The notes: generated from the letters alone by a model not told the origin. Positions 52,869-61,911 are shown, counted from the first letter of the stretch. The stretch: DNA of 64,000 bases from Bacteroidota bacterium (GCA_037133915.1 JBAXND010000016.1:1-64000); one strand, 5' to 3'. Made by a program: numbers and translations.

Positions 52869-55010
52869 TTAAAATTTCAGTTTCAGGCTGCCGAAGAACT
52901 CCCGACCGGGTGCAGGCTGAAAACTATTCCAGTCCGAACCATTGTTGGGTTCCGTGAAGCCGAAATACTGCTCGTCAAGAACATTTTTAGCATAGAAACT
53001 CAGTTCACCCTGCACAGGACCAAGTTTCCAGTTGTAGGAAATTCCGGCGTTGTACACGTTGAACCCTTTCACCCATGCACTGCGGATCAGCCCGTTTTCA
53101 TTAAAATGATTGTAAACGGAATCGTCCACCTGAATGCACCATTTTGACTGATATTCGGTATTCAGTGTCAGGGTAAAATGCTTCAGGAAATTGTAGGAAA
53201 CCTCTGCCGTGAGCATATGCCGGGGGCACTGGGGAATTGAGTTTCCTTTAACGCTGTCAGGACTGTTGTATGTGAAATCTGAGTATGTGTAAGCCACATC
53301 AGCCACGAGATTTTTAACCGGTGAATATGATAAAAAGGTTTCAATACCTAGCCTGCTGCTTCCGCCAATGTTACCAAAGAAGGCAGTGTTATTGCCTCTT
53401 CCGGGAATGCTGTAACGGTAGAATTCATTTTTGGTTGTGATATCAAAAGCTGTAACATCGTAATGAAAAACACTTCCGATATCACCGCGAATTCCAAGCT
53501 CGGCCGATTGGGTGGATGAAGGTTTGATTTTTGAATTGAAACCACCCCAGTGTTCTGGATTGTTATACAATTCATCTTCGGTAGGAACCAAAAATCCCGT
53601 GCCAATATTGGCATAAATGTTTGCATATTTACATACATCATATGCCAGTCCGAAGCTGAAGGTAGGCTGACTGAAAGCCCGGTTACCCGAAGCCTGTACA
53701 ATCGAGTCCGGAAGCGGAATATTGTTAATCAGTTGATTGTATACATAATCATAGCGAACATTTAAGGTTGCATATACTTTATTAAACAGGTCAAGTTTGT
53801 CGGTCATGAACACTCCGGCACTCTTTTCTTTAATAATCTGGTTAATGAGCAATGTATCCAGATCAAGGCATGACTGGCTGAAATGGCTGTCAACCCTGGT
53901 GAGGTCGTTCGTTACACCAAACATATGCTCGGTCATGGTCTGGTCTTTATACTCGGCGCCAACACTCAAATGATTCCTGACTTTCCCTTTTCCGGAATGC
54001 AGATTGTATTGCGCCGAAAAGCCCATGTTCATGAATGGTTTATTGTCGTCACCATTGTTCGAAGTTTCTCTGTAATTATTGAAACGGAAATAACCTTTAA
54101 CAGTGATATCCGAACTTTTACAAACATCAAACTTGCCGATGAGCCCGCCGGTGAGCCGTTTGGTAGTATGAAATTCATTGAACGGAATCGCATCGGTATT
54201 AGCCGCTCTGTGACTGACTGTGTCGTAGCGTCCCAAATTAATCCCTTCTGAGTTTTGATTGAAATAACTGGTGTACGACAGCAGCTGGGTAATTTTAACT
54301 TTATCGCTGGGTTTCCAGTTTAATTTTTCACTGAAATTATCACCCATGTAGGCCTGATGATAACGGTAGCCATTTCCCTGAGTATGGCTGTATGAAATCC
54401 TGTAATCAACATTTCCTTCTTTGCCATCAACCTGTCCCATGAACTTCATAAAACCATAGGAACCGGCTGTCGCATAAAACGTGCCGCCAACAGGCTTATC
54501 GCCGCCGTCATCTGTTGTAATATTTACAACGCCGCCATTGGCGCTGTTTCCATAAATAGAAGCTGCAAGGCCTTTAACAATTTCAACACGTTTTACTACC
54601 GACCAGTCCACATCGTACAAATCAGGGCAATACCCGGCAGGGTCATTCACAGAAATGCCATCAATAAGAACCTGAATTCCTCTGAAACCGGTTTCAGACA
54701 ACACACCCATTCCACGAATATACAGGTGAACTCTGGAACCGCCGGTGCCGTTATCTATTTTCACACCCGGAACGAGGCGCATAATTTCATCGGCAGCAAT
54801 TGATTTCGTAAGCGTGTTAAGCTGTCGTTCCTGGACAACGGAAACAGTGGCCGGTATTTCTTTTAAAGGTGAAGTAGTTCTGAGTGCATCTATATTGACT
54901 TCATTGAGTTTAAGAGTATCTTTTGTGATGCTGTTTTTCTTGACTTGCGCAAACAATGCTGTACCGCTTAGCATCAATGCCGTCATCAAAATAAAATATC
55001 GTATTTTCAT
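52869..55010 (-). CDS. TonB-dependent receptor
   Basis: A 713-residue outer membrane transporter. Signal peptide FILMTALMLSGTALFAQ; no carboxypeptidase-like domain. The plug (about 45-165) has the family pattern IPATVSVVQERQLNTLTKSI, RVHLYIRGMGVLSETGFRGI and EIVKGLAASIYGNSANGGVV. The rest is a 22-strand barrel ending in GREFFGSLKLKF. Such short receptors without a CNA-type extension take up siderophores, haem, metal chelates or vitamins. It is preceded by a small membrane protein gene on the same strand, 168 bp away. Confidence 0.92.
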   Translation of the reverse strand: MKIRYFILMTALMLSGTALFAQVKKNSITKDTLKLNEVNIDALRTTSPLKEIPATVSVVQERQLNTLTKSIAADEIMRLVPGVKIDNGTGGSRVHLYIRGMGVLSETGFRGIQVLIDGISVNDPAGYCPDLYDVDWSVVKRVEIVKGLAASIYGNSANGGVVNITTDDGGDKPVGGTFYATAGSYGFMKFMGQVDGKEGNVDYRISYSHTQGNGYRYHQAYMGDNFSEKLNWKPSDKVKITQLLSYTSYFNQNSEGINLGRYDTVSHRAANTDAIPFNEFHTTKRLTGGLIGKFDVCKSSDITVKGYFRFNNYRETSNNGDDNKPFMNMGFSAQYNLHSGKGKVRNHLSVGAEYKDQTMTEHMFGVTNDLTRVDSHFSQSCLDLDTLLINQIIKEKSAGVFMTDKLDLFNKVYATLNVRYDYVYNQLINNIPLPDSIVQASGNRAFSQPTFSFGLAYDVCKYANIYANIGTGFLVPTEDELYNNPEHWGGFNSKIKPSSTQSAELGIRGDIGSVFHYDVTAFDITTKNEFYRYSIPGRGNNTAFFGNIGGSSRLGIETFLSYSPVKNLVADVAYTYSDFTYNSPDSVKGNSIPQCPRHMLTAEVSYNFLKHFTLTLNTEYQSKWCIQVDDSVYNHFNENGLIRSAWVKGFNVYNAGISYNWKLGPVQGELSFYAKNVLDEQYFGFTEPNNGSDWNSFQPAPGREFFGSLKLKF

Positions 55011-55178
55011 AATGGTACGTATAATGATCAGATTTTTAAACGAATAATTATTCTAACAGATTACAGGAATATACTTCACGTATGTTCAGCATGCAGCTGT
55101 AGTCTGTAAATAAAATTTACCCTTAGTAAACTACTCGAAAGCAGTTTATTAAAGGTTTGAATTTTTCTGTATGTTAGA

Positions 55179-55712
55179 TTAAGATTTTGGAGGCGGGGCA
55201 GGAGGTGAGAATGCGATTTCAGAAACCATTGGTCTTTCGAATATGCTTATTTCACCCAGTAAAACAGAGAAATTTTTCAATTCCTTTGACGTCATCAGTG
55301 CTTCCTGAACCAATATTTTCAGGAGATTTGTGCGTTTTTGATTTGATTGCGGATTATTCTGATCCTGTTCTTTTACCTGCTTGTCAAGATTTACAAAAAG
55401 TGACTCTTCCTGAACGTCGTTGATGCAGTAATAAATGGTGGTGTCGCCGACCCGCTCAGACCGCACCACATCGTACATGTTACCATCGAGCCTGAACTCT
55501 GTACCTTCTATCCAGCGCATACGGTCATGCATAGTTTTGTCGTTGTCGCTGAGTCTTATTACTGTGAGTTCTGATTCAGGTAATTTCTCTTTGATGCGTC
55601 TTTTAATGTCGCTCTTCACAGCCAGCTGCATGCTTTTGAACACGATAAAATATCCCATAGTGTTAAATAACAGGATACATAAGGTGGCTATAACAGCGGC
55701 TTTTTTCACCAA
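55179..55712 (-). CDS. Small membrane-anchored protein upstream of TonB receptor
   Basis: A 177-residue protein with one N-terminal hydrophobic segment (KKAAVIATLCILLFNTMGYF, about 3-22) without a clear cleavage site, a mostly beta extracytoplasmic region (IEGTEFRLDGNMYDVVRSER, then DTTIYYCINDVQEE) and a C-terminal helix plus a proline-rich end (SPPAPPPKS). Similar one-span proteins of about 150-180 residues with proline-rich tails are often found beside Bacteroidetes TonB receptors for metals. I cannot name a domain. The start is TTG at 55712 or the adjacent GTG; no ATG is available nearby. Same strand as, and 168 bp before, the receptor. Confidence 0.7.
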   Translation of the reverse strand: MVKKAAVIATLCILLFNTMGYFIVFKSMQLAVKSDIKRRIKEKLPESELTVIRLSDNDKTMHDRMRWIEGTEFRLDGNMYDVVRSERVGDTTIYYCINDVQEESLFVNLDKQVKEQDQNNPQSNQKRTNLLKILVQEALMTSKELKNFSVLLGEISIFERPMVSEIAFSPPAPPPKS

Positions 55713-55877
55713 TTCGGATTTTCAGCAAATATCAGAATTTTTAGGCTAATAAAAGCCGATATTTGAAATAAGATATTTACTGTCGGTTGTTTATTATTTC
55801 CAACATGCCAGGTTACAATATGATATATTGCTGACTAAAATCAAAGGAATACCGTCATAGGTTGGTCTAATTAGTTG

Positions 55878-55885
55878 TACTTTTG
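55878..55885 (+). promoter_or_regulatory. Bacteroidetes -7 element, MATE gene
   Basis: TACTTTTG, 19 bp before the ATG at 55905. Exact TAnnTTTG; the -33 box is uncertain. Confidence 0.55.
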
Positions 55886-55904
55886 CAAACTTTGAAATTT
55901 TCAG

Positions 55905-57263
55905 ATGAAGGACCTGACGGTAGGAAAAGAGAGTAAGCTTATTTTCATGTTTGCCTTGCCAATGCTGCTTGGCAACGTATTTCAGCAGTTATATAATATT
56001 GTTGACAGCGTCATTGTCGGTAATTTTTTAGGCAAAAATGCGCTGGCGGCAGTCGGCGCTTCATTTCCTGTAATTTTTGTTTTGATTTCTCTGGTTATCG
56101 GTCTCTCCATGGGCTCATCGGTGGTTATTTCGCAATATTTCGGCGCCAAGCAATATCCGCAGGTAAAAAAGGCTGTAGATACCTTATTCGTTTTCCTGTT
56201 TTTTTCTTCTATTGTGCTTACGGTAGTGGGCTTGCTTACCAGCCGCTGGATATTTACCGTGATGAAACTTCCTCAGGAAATCATGGAAGATGCCGTCTTA
56301 TATTACAATATTTTTCTTTCGGGCTTGATAATGATGTTTGGTTACAACGGTACGGCTTCGGTGCTTCGTGGCATGGGCGATTCTAAAACCCCCCTTTACT
56401 TTCTTATTATTTCCACCATCCTGAATATAATCCTTGTGATTGTGTTTATTGAATTTTTTAAATGGGGAATTGCGGGTGCTGCTCTGGCAACTGTGATTGC
56501 TCAAACCGTTGCATTCATTCTTGCCATCATTTATCTGAACCGTTATCACGAACTGATACATTTCTCGTTCAAAAATATAGAATTCGACCGCGATATTTTC
56601 CTGAAAAGTCTCAAAATAGGCATACCATCGGGCTTGCAGCAAACATTCCTCGCACTCGGCATGATGGCACTTATGCGAATCGTGAATGATTTTGGAACAG
56701 ATGCTATTGCGGCATATGCCGTTGCAGGCCGCATCGATTCATTTGCTGCGCTTCCTGCCATGAATTTTTCGATGGCGCTTTCGGCTTTCGTTGGTCAGAA
56801 CTTAGGGGCCAATAAGCCTGAAAGGGTGAAGGCCGGTTACAAAGCAACGTTGTTGATGACCACAACATTTTCATTGATAGTTACGGCCATTACAATATTG
56901 TTCAGCGATAAACTCATGATGCTGTTCAATCACGATCCGAATGTGGTAAAAATCGGGGTTTCATATCTGATAATTGTGAGCAGCTTTTACGTTGTTTTTA
57001 CAGCCATGTTTATTAATAACGGCGTGATGCGCGGTGCAGGTGATACGCTCATTCCAATGTTCATTACGCTGTTCGCCTTGTGGGTATTGCGTATCCCCAT
57101 TTCATGGTACCTTTCGCGCACCATGGGTACCGACGGCATATGGTGGGGAATACCCATTGCATGGGTATTCGGACTACTTGCTTCTTATACATATTATAAA
57201 ACAGGCAGGTGGAAAAAGAAGGTAATTGTGAAACCCCTTCCTGCCAAATCTTCTGAAGAATAA
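55905..57263 (+). CDS. MATE family efflux transporter
   Basis: A 452-residue polytopic protein with 12 predicted spans in two homologous halves. The N-terminal FMFALPMLLGNVFQQLYNIV at about 14-33 and DSVIVGNFLGKNALAAVGAS at about 34-53 are typical, as are SMGSSVVISQYFGAKQYPQV and the second-half equivalents MNFSMALSAFVGQNLGANKP and NNGVMRGAGDTLIPMFITLF. It exchanges cations (H+ or Na+) for drugs or metabolites across the inner membrane. It ends 1 bp from the stop codon of the convergent CDF gene. Confidence 0.95.
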   Translation: MKDLTVGKESKLIFMFALPMLLGNVFQQLYNIVDSVIVGNFLGKNALAAVGASFPVIFVLISLVIGLSMGSSVVISQYFGAKQYPQVKKAVDTLFVFLFFSSIVLTVVGLLTSRWIFTVMKLPQEIMEDAVLYYNIFLSGLIMMFGYNGTASVLRGMGDSKTPLYFLIISTILNIILVIVFIEFFKWGIAGAALATVIAQTVAFILAIIYLNRYHELIHFSFKNIEFDRDIFLKSLKIGIPSGLQQTFLALGMMALMRIVNDFGTDAIAAYAVAGRIDSFAALPAMNFSMALSAFVGQNLGANKPERVKAGYKATLLMTTTFSLIVTAITILFSDKLMMLFNHDPNVVKIGVSYLIIVSSFYVVFTAMFINNGVMRGAGDTLIPMFITLFALWVLRIPISWYLSRTMGTDGIWWGIPIAWVFGLLASYTYYKTGRWKKKVIVKPLPAKSSEE

Positions 57264-58163
57264 TTATTGCTGTTCTTCGCTCACCGATGGCATTGGTTCA
57301 ATGTGAATCTGAACCTCGATGTTGTGAAAATGGCTCCTGATCTCGGCTTCAATATCATCGCAAAGCTGATGCGAGCTTTTTACACTCAATGATTCGGGCA
57401 CTTCAAGATGAAAGTCAGCGTAGCTGTAATTACCCGATTTGCGCGTCCTAAGCTGATGCCAGGCCATGTTTTCCTGAATGTGTTTGTTGATTGCGCCCGT
57501 TATTAGCTCCACTTCATCGTCGGGCAGGGTGGTGTCAAGCAGCGGGTTGTAAGCCTTTTTCAGAAGAACAAAGGCCTCGTAAATAATGAATAAGGCAACG
57601 ATGATGGCAACCACCGGATCCAGAAATGGATATTTATTTCCGGTAACAAGGATGAGTAAAAGTCCTACTGCAACGCCTGCCGAAGTGAGCACATCCGTTT
57701 TAAGGTGAAGTGCGTCTGCCTCCAGCGCTACAGAATCAGTTTCTTTGGCTACTTTATATAATTTCCGCGAAACAAAAACATTGACCAATGCTGAAATAAT
57801 CATTACAATCGCGCCAACTTCTATATTCTTTATTTCTGCAGGATTATAAAGCTTGTGAATGGCTTCATAAATAATCCAGACGGCAGCAATAAAAATAAGC
57901 AGTGCTTCAATTACGCCCGAAATATTCTCAAACTTTCCGTGTCCGTATGGATGCTTTTTATCCGGTGGATTGCCCGATACACGCACCGAGAAGAAGGCAA
58001 TAACAGCCGCCATCAGATCCATTGATGAATGAATAGCTTCGGAAATAATACTTACCGAACCACTGAAAATCCCTGCCAGCAGCTTAATAAGAATAAGTGT
58101 TGTATTTGATAAGATTGAAAGTCTTGCAACACCGACTTTTTTCTTGTACTCTTTTGTTTTCAT
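57264..58163 (-). CDS. Cation diffusion facilitator family transporter
   Basis: A 299-residue CDF protein with six spans and a C-terminal ferredoxin-like cytoplasmic domain (about 205-299). The metal site in TM2 is ISEAIHSSMDLMAAVIAFFS with His-x-x-x-Asp, and in TM5 EADALHLKTDVLTSAGVAVG (His and Asp). The KHPYGHGKFE loop is at about 65-74. It exports Zn2+, Fe2+, Cd2+ or Co2+ by proton exchange; the HD-HD pattern suggests zinc/iron rather than manganese. Convergent with the MATE gene. Minus-strand -7 element at 58183-58190. Confidence 0.93.
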   Translation of the reverse strand: MKTKEYKKKVGVARLSILSNTTLILIKLLAGIFSGSVSIISEAIHSSMDLMAAVIAFFSVRVSGNPPDKKHPYGHGKFENISGVIEALLIFIAAVWIIYEAIHKLYNPAEIKNIEVGAIVMIISALVNVFVSRKLYKVAKETDSVALEADALHLKTDVLTSAGVAVGLLLILVTGNKYPFLDPVVAIIVALFIIYEAFVLLKKAYNPLLDTTLPDDEVELITGAINKHIQENMAWHQLRTRKSGNYSYADFHLEVPESLSVKSSHQLCDDIEAEIRSHFHNIEVQIHIEPMPSVSEEQQ

Positions 58164-58182
58164 TATATAGATGAATGCACAG

Positions 58183-58190
58183 CAAAAATA
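58183..58190 (-). promoter_or_regulatory. Bacteroidetes -7 element, CDF gene
   Basis: TATTTTTG on the minus strand, 20 bp before the ATG at 58163. It overlaps the end of the TraB/GumN gap. Confidence 0.45.
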
Positions 58191-58196
58191 TGGATT

Positions 58197-59087
58197 TTAT
58201 TGCACAGCTGTTACATTATAACCTTCTTTTAATAAAAGCTGTACCATTCCGCCGGGTCCGCCAAGATGACCGGCGCCTACCGCAATAAAAGTGCTTTGCT
58301 CCGAAATCATTTTTTTAATTACCGGTACCCAGTTGTGATTGCGCGTGGTAATAAAATCCTGCTCAAATGACTTGTCTGTCGACGATTGTGATGTAATGAA
58401 CTCATATAATTTGTCGATATCCTGGTCTTTATAGGCATCAACCATCGCTTTTTCTGACTTGCGAAAATCGCTTAAGGAACCAAGTCCTGAAATAAGCGTT
58501 TTAGCCTGCTGGTCGTTGGGAACCGCATTTACCAGCGACATCTGATATTCCAGTGTTTCCAGGCCGAGTGTTTGCATATGATTCCTTTTCGCCATCTTAA
58601 AAAATACTTTTTCATACGCCACGACCTTCCCCGACATTTTTGAGCTCAGCACGGCACTGAGGAAAAACGGCTTCAGACGAATATACTTTTTGAATTTTGA
58701 TTTGCTGATACCAAGACTGTCAATCATAAATGAACGCAAAGCTTCAAACGCTGAAACCTCAATCAGGTCTTCAATAGTATGCGATTCGGGCAGGAGCGCG
58801 CTCTGTGCCATCTTTAATTGTTCGCCGAGTGGAATGTCCATATTTACTTCGGTAGCAAGCGCATCGCACGATTTGAATTTCTCTTTCATCACATCCGTAA
58901 GGAAAAACTCTTTTTTGCTGATAATATGAATCGTTCCGAACAGATAGCTTTTTTGCTTAAGCCCGTTGCCGGAAATTTCCCACAGGAGTGATTTTTGATT
59001 AAGCTGTGCCGAAACAGGAATGCTCTGGAATAGCCATAATACTGCAACGAGCAGCATCCGGAAGTTAAACAGTTTTTGGATTTTCAT
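58197..59087 (-). CDS. TraB/GumN family protein
   Basis: A 296-residue exported protein from ATG 59087, which begins a signal peptide (FRMLLVAVLWLFQSIPVSAQ); upstream in-frame starts add 28 residues unlike a signal. The family marks are LLWEISGNGLKQKSYLFGTI and GTIHIISKKEF at about 46-56, a conserved Glu in DALATEVNMDIPLGEQ, and the C-terminal FIAVGAGHLGGPGGM. TraB/GumN proteins belong to the EreA/ChaN/Tiki metallohydrolase clan, with GxxH motifs at both ends as the likely active site. A periplasmic protease-like activity is suspected for the clan; the substrate is unknown. Confidence 0.88.
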   Translation of the reverse strand: MKIQKLFNFRMLLVAVLWLFQSIPVSAQLNQKSLLWEISGNGLKQKSYLFGTIHIISKKEFFLTDVMKEKFKSCDALATEVNMDIPLGEQLKMAQSALLPESHTIEDLIEVSAFEALRSFMIDSLGISKSKFKKYIRLKPFFLSAVLSSKMSGKVVAYEKVFFKMAKRNHMQTLGLETLEYQMSLVNAVPNDQQAKTLISGLGSLSDFRKSEKAMVDAYKDQDIDKLYEFITSQSSTDKSFEQDFITTRNHNWVPVIKKMISEQSTFIAVGAGHLGGPGGMVQLLLKEGYNVTAVQ

Positions 59088-59177
59088 ACCTGGCGTAATA
59101 AGCTTTTCGTGATTATTTGGAAGCCTTGCAAAATTACCGATTTTGTATTCTCTGAAGCAACAGTACGACATTTATTT

Positions 59178-59185
59178 TATCTTTG
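59178..59185 (+). promoter_or_regulatory. Bacteroidetes -7 element, oligopeptide-binding gene
   Basis: TATCTTTG, 17 bp before the ATG at 59203. It supports this start over the upstream in-frame start at 59143, which would lie before the promoter. Confidence 0.6.
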
Positions 59186-59202
59186 AACCAGAATATTTTC
59201 AA

Positions 59203-60837
59203 ATGAAGAAGCTGGCTTATCTGTACGTTTTTATAACGTTGCTGTGGTCGTGTTCGGGCAATCACAATTCAATCGAAACACGAACTGTTTTCCGCTATAA
59301 TGAATCGGCAGGAATTACTTCACTTGATCCGGCTTTTGCCCGCGATCAGGCTCATATCTGGGCAGACAATCAGTTGTTCAACGGTCTTGTTCAGCTCAAT
59401 GATAAACTGGAAGTGACACCCTGCATCGCGCGTTCTTGGGAGATAAGCGACAGCGGTCTGGTGTATTCATTTCATCTTCGCAATGATGTTTATTTTCACA
59501 ACGACCCTTTGTTTCCTCAGGGAAAAGGACGAAAAGTAACAGCGGGAGATTTTAAATACAGTTTTAACCGCATCACGAGCGATGCCCTTGCATCGCCCGG
59601 CGCCTGGATATTTAATAATGTTGCAACTTCTGCCGACGGCAGCTACAAATTTGAAGCCGTGAACGATTCACTTTTCAGAATTACGCTGAAACAGCCGTTT
59701 CCGCCGTTCGCGGGACTTCTGTCGATGCAGTACTGCTCTGTGGTGCCCCATGAAGTGGTCGATTATTATGGTAAAGATTTCAGGAAACATCCTGTCGGCA
59801 CCGGTCCGTTTAAATTTCAAATGTGGAAAGAAGGTGTGAAGCTGGTGCTGCTTAAAAATGAAAATTATTTTGAATTTGATAAAGGAAAGCGTCTGCCATA
59901 CCTCGATGCCGTCGCCATTACATTTATTGCCGATAAACAATCTGTTTTTCTCGAATTCATCAAGGGCAAGCTCGATTTCATGTCGGGTATCGATGCCAGT
60001 TACAAAGACGAAATGCTTACACCGGCAGGTAAACTGAATCCTAAATACAATAATAGTATCAGGCTGATAACGCAACCTTATCTGAATACGGAATATCTGG
60101 GTTTTATGGTCGATGAACATCTGGATGCCTCTAAAACAAGCCCTTTGCGGATGAAAGCGGTAAGGCAGGCAATAAACTACGGATTTGACCGCGTCAAGAT
60201 GATGAAGTATTTACGCAATAATATCGGCACGCCCGGAATTTATGGCTTTATTCCACCCGGAATGCCGTCGTTCGACAGCAGCGCTGTTAAGGGCTATAAT
60301 TATAACCCCGACCTTTCGCGCAAACTGCTTGCCGCTGCCGGTTATCCGAACGGTAAAGGACTTCCGCCAATCACGCTTTCGGCAACGGCCTCGTATCTGG
60401 ATTTGTGTCAGTATATCCAGCAGCAATTGGGCGAGATAGGAATCAAAATTCAAATCGATGTGAATCCGCCCGCCACTTTAAGGGAAATGATTGCCAAGTC
60501 AAAGGCAACCTGGTTTCGCGCCTCATGGATTGCCGATTATCCGGATGCCGAAAATTATCTTTCACTGTTTTGTACCAACAACTTTTGTCCGAAAGGGCCT
60601 AATTACACTCACTTTTCAAATACATCTTACGACAAGCTGTTCGGCCGGTCTCAACTTGAAACCAATGATTCAATAAGGGCACAGTTATACCGCAGCATGG
60701 ACCGCCTTATTATTGAGGAGGCGCCGGTAGTTATTCTTTATTACGACCAGGTATTGCGATTTGTGCAGCATAATATAGAAGGTCTCGGAAGCAACCCCAT
60801 GAATCTGCTTGTTCTGAAAAATGTAAAGAAAAATTAG
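59203..60837 (+). CDS. ABC transporter substrate-binding lipoprotein (peptide/nickel, family 5)
   Basis: A 544-residue lipoprotein from ATG 59203: signal peptide KKLAYLYVFITLLWSC, Cys at about 17. The SBP_bac_5 domain covers the rest: ITSLDPAFARDQAHIWADNQ, LFNGLVQLNDKLEVTPCIAR (about 56-75), HPVGTGPFKFQMWKEGVKLV, RQAINYGFDRVKMMKYLRNN, and a C-terminal YFDQ-like ILYYDQVLRFVQHNIEGLG. It should bind oligopeptides or similar ligands in the periplasm. No dpp/opp permease or ATPase is next to it, so the transporter partner is encoded elsewhere. Confidence 0.92.
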   Translation: MKKLAYLYVFITLLWSCSGNHNSIETRTVFRYNESAGITSLDPAFARDQAHIWADNQLFNGLVQLNDKLEVTPCIARSWEISDSGLVYSFHLRNDVYFHNDPLFPQGKGRKVTAGDFKYSFNRITSDALASPGAWIFNNVATSADGSYKFEAVNDSLFRITLKQPFPPFAGLLSMQYCSVVPHEVVDYYGKDFRKHPVGTGPFKFQMWKEGVKLVLLKNENYFEFDKGKRLPYLDAVAITFIADKQSVFLEFIKGKLDFMSGIDASYKDEMLTPAGKLNPKYNNSIRLITQPYLNTEYLGFMVDEHLDASKTSPLRMKAVRQAINYGFDRVKMMKYLRNNIGTPGIYGFIPPGMPSFDSSAVKGYNYNPDLSRKLLAAAGYPNGKGLPPITLSATASYLDLCQYIQQQLGEIGIKIQIDVNPPATLREMIAKSKATWFRASWIADYPDAENYLSLFCTNNFCPKGPNYTHFSNTSYDKLFGRSQLETNDSIRAQLYRSMDRLIIEEAPVVILYYDQVLRFVQHNIEGLGSNPMNLLVLKNVKKN

Positions 60838-61012
60838 ACCGCGTTAACATTCATAAATGCTCTGAAAATGAGTAAAATGTTGATAAAAGCGGACTTTGCG
60901 GACTTCGGATTTATTCAAGTGTCACTATTCCAGTAATATGCGAGAATTTCGGTTATTAACAAATTGTTGAAAAGTCTGGTTGATAATGTGTTACTAACAA
61001 AACGTCAATTTG
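60838..61012. other. AT-rich gap with clustered DnaA-box-like 9-mers
   Basis: 175 bp with no gene. Within 122 bp there are five 9-mers close to TTATCCACA-type boxes: TTATCAACA (60878-60886, minus), TTATTAACA (60953-60961, plus), TTTTCAACA (60965-60973, minus), TTATCAACC (60978-60986, minus) and TTACTAACA (60991-60999, plus). The canonical TTATCCACA itself is absent. See findings. Confidence 0.4.
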
Positions 61013-61044
61013 CTTGACTTTGGGTTTTCCAGAACGTAAATTTG
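61013..61044 (+). promoter_or_regulatory. Promoter of the structured RNA
   Basis: CTTG at 61013-61016 and TAAATTTG at 61037-61044 with a 20-bp spacer. Both match the Bacteroidetes -33/-7 pattern. Transcription would start at about 61050. Confidence 0.7.
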
Positions 61045-61049
61045 TTACA

Positions 61050-61364
61050 TCAGGTCAGGGATAGCGAACCGGTCCGCGAGGGCAGGGAAATTCGGAGAGA
61101 TTCTTTGATACGGAGTTAAGAACTGTCTGCCTCTCAGGAGTACAGAGCCGCAAGGCGAAGGAAAAAAGAGCGCAATAAACAGCGAAGGCAGTGAAAACGA
61201 AGATCTGAAGGAAATCGACGGATGGAACGGATAGGGAAGGCAGACGCAAGGAAGCCGGCCCGTAATCAGGCAAGCAAACAGTAACCTGGCGGTGGATAGA
61301 AACCACGGTTATTATTCACTGAAGCGGGATGCCGGCTGCAAAGTAGGCGTCCCGCTTTGTTTTT
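61050..61364 (+). ncRNA. Candidate structured non-coding RNA, about 315 nt
   Basis: A purine-rich, GC-richer stretch between a strong promoter and a strong intrinsic terminator, with no plausible protein on the plus strand. A long-range stem is visible: GTCTGCCT (61125-61132) with AGGCAGAC (61238-61245); a small hairpin GCCGCAAGGC lies near 61147. It has GNRA-rich and A-rich loops. It lacks the marks of RnpB (GAGGAAAGTCCGG), tmRNA (tRNA-like ends) and SRP RNA. A 6S-like RNA or one of the Bacteroidales candidate RNAs with the same promoter/terminator layout is possible. Start and end are predicted from promoter and terminator. Confidence 0.7.
61322..61364 (+). terminator. Intrinsic terminator of the structured RNA
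   Basis: AAGCGGGATGCC (61322-61333) pairs with GGCGTCCCGCTT (61346-61357) with one mismatch, followed by TGTTTTTT. A textbook Rho-independent terminator. Confidence 0.9.
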
Positions 61365-61497
61365 TCATGATGCAGCCTTCCCGGCTTTCTTGCCAATTTC
61401 TTGATCTATTAAGATTCTATAACAAATATTAGAATCTACATTATTCATTTGCCTGTTAATCAAATTATATTAAGTTTGTCGTCCCAAATTTTTAAGG

Positions 61498-61911
61498 ATG
61501 AAATCTTATCGTAAAGAACTTTGGTTCAATACCGAAAAAAGATACCAGTTCGTTCACATCACACAACAGGTACAGCAAGCCGTTCGCGAAAGCGGCATCA
61601 GTGAAGGCATGTGCCTCGTAAACGCTATGCACATCACGGCAAGTGTATTTATCAACGATAATGAAGGCGGTCTGCATCAGGACTATCTTGAATGGCTCGA
61701 AAAACTGGCACCCTACAGCCGCGATGGTTACCACCACAATGTTGGGGAAGATAACGGTGATGCTCATCTCAAACGTCAGATTATGGGCAGGGAAGTGGTG
61801 ATTGCCATTACCAGCGGTTCCCTGGACCTTGGGCCCTGGGAAGCCGTATTTTACGGCGAATTTGACGGAAAAAGAAAAAAACGCGTGCTTATCAAGATTA
61901 TTGGAGAATAG
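61498..61911 (+). CDS. YjbQ family protein (UPF0047)
   Basis: A 137-residue soluble protein of the YjbQ/UPF0047 family. Typical parts are [20 protein letters not shown] at about 20-39, [20 protein letters not shown] at about 50-69 and [19 protein letters not shown] at about 81-99, then [20 protein letters not shown]. Some members have weak thiamine phosphate synthase activity, hence the name secondary thiamine-phosphate synthase. It stands between the structured RNA and the S9 peptidase, 41 bp before the latter, and may share its transcript. Confidence 0.9.
   Translation: MKSYRKELWFNTEKRYQFVHITQQVQQAVRESGISEGMCLVNAMHITASVFINDNEGGLHQDYLEWLEKLAPYSRDGYHHNVGEDNGDAHLKRQIMGREVVIAITSGSLDLGPWEAVFYGEFDGKRKKRVLIKIIGE

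Noticed and set aside
61055..61306. 83-codon minus-strand open frame across the structured RNA
   Set aside because: Its sequence is the antisense of a stem-rich RNA with promoter and terminator in the other direction; no start context.
61050..61364. RNase P RNA, tmRNA or SRP RNA
   Set aside because: The GAGGAAAGTCCGG core of RnpB, the tRNA-like ends of tmRNA and the SRP Alu/GGAA tetraloop signature are not present.
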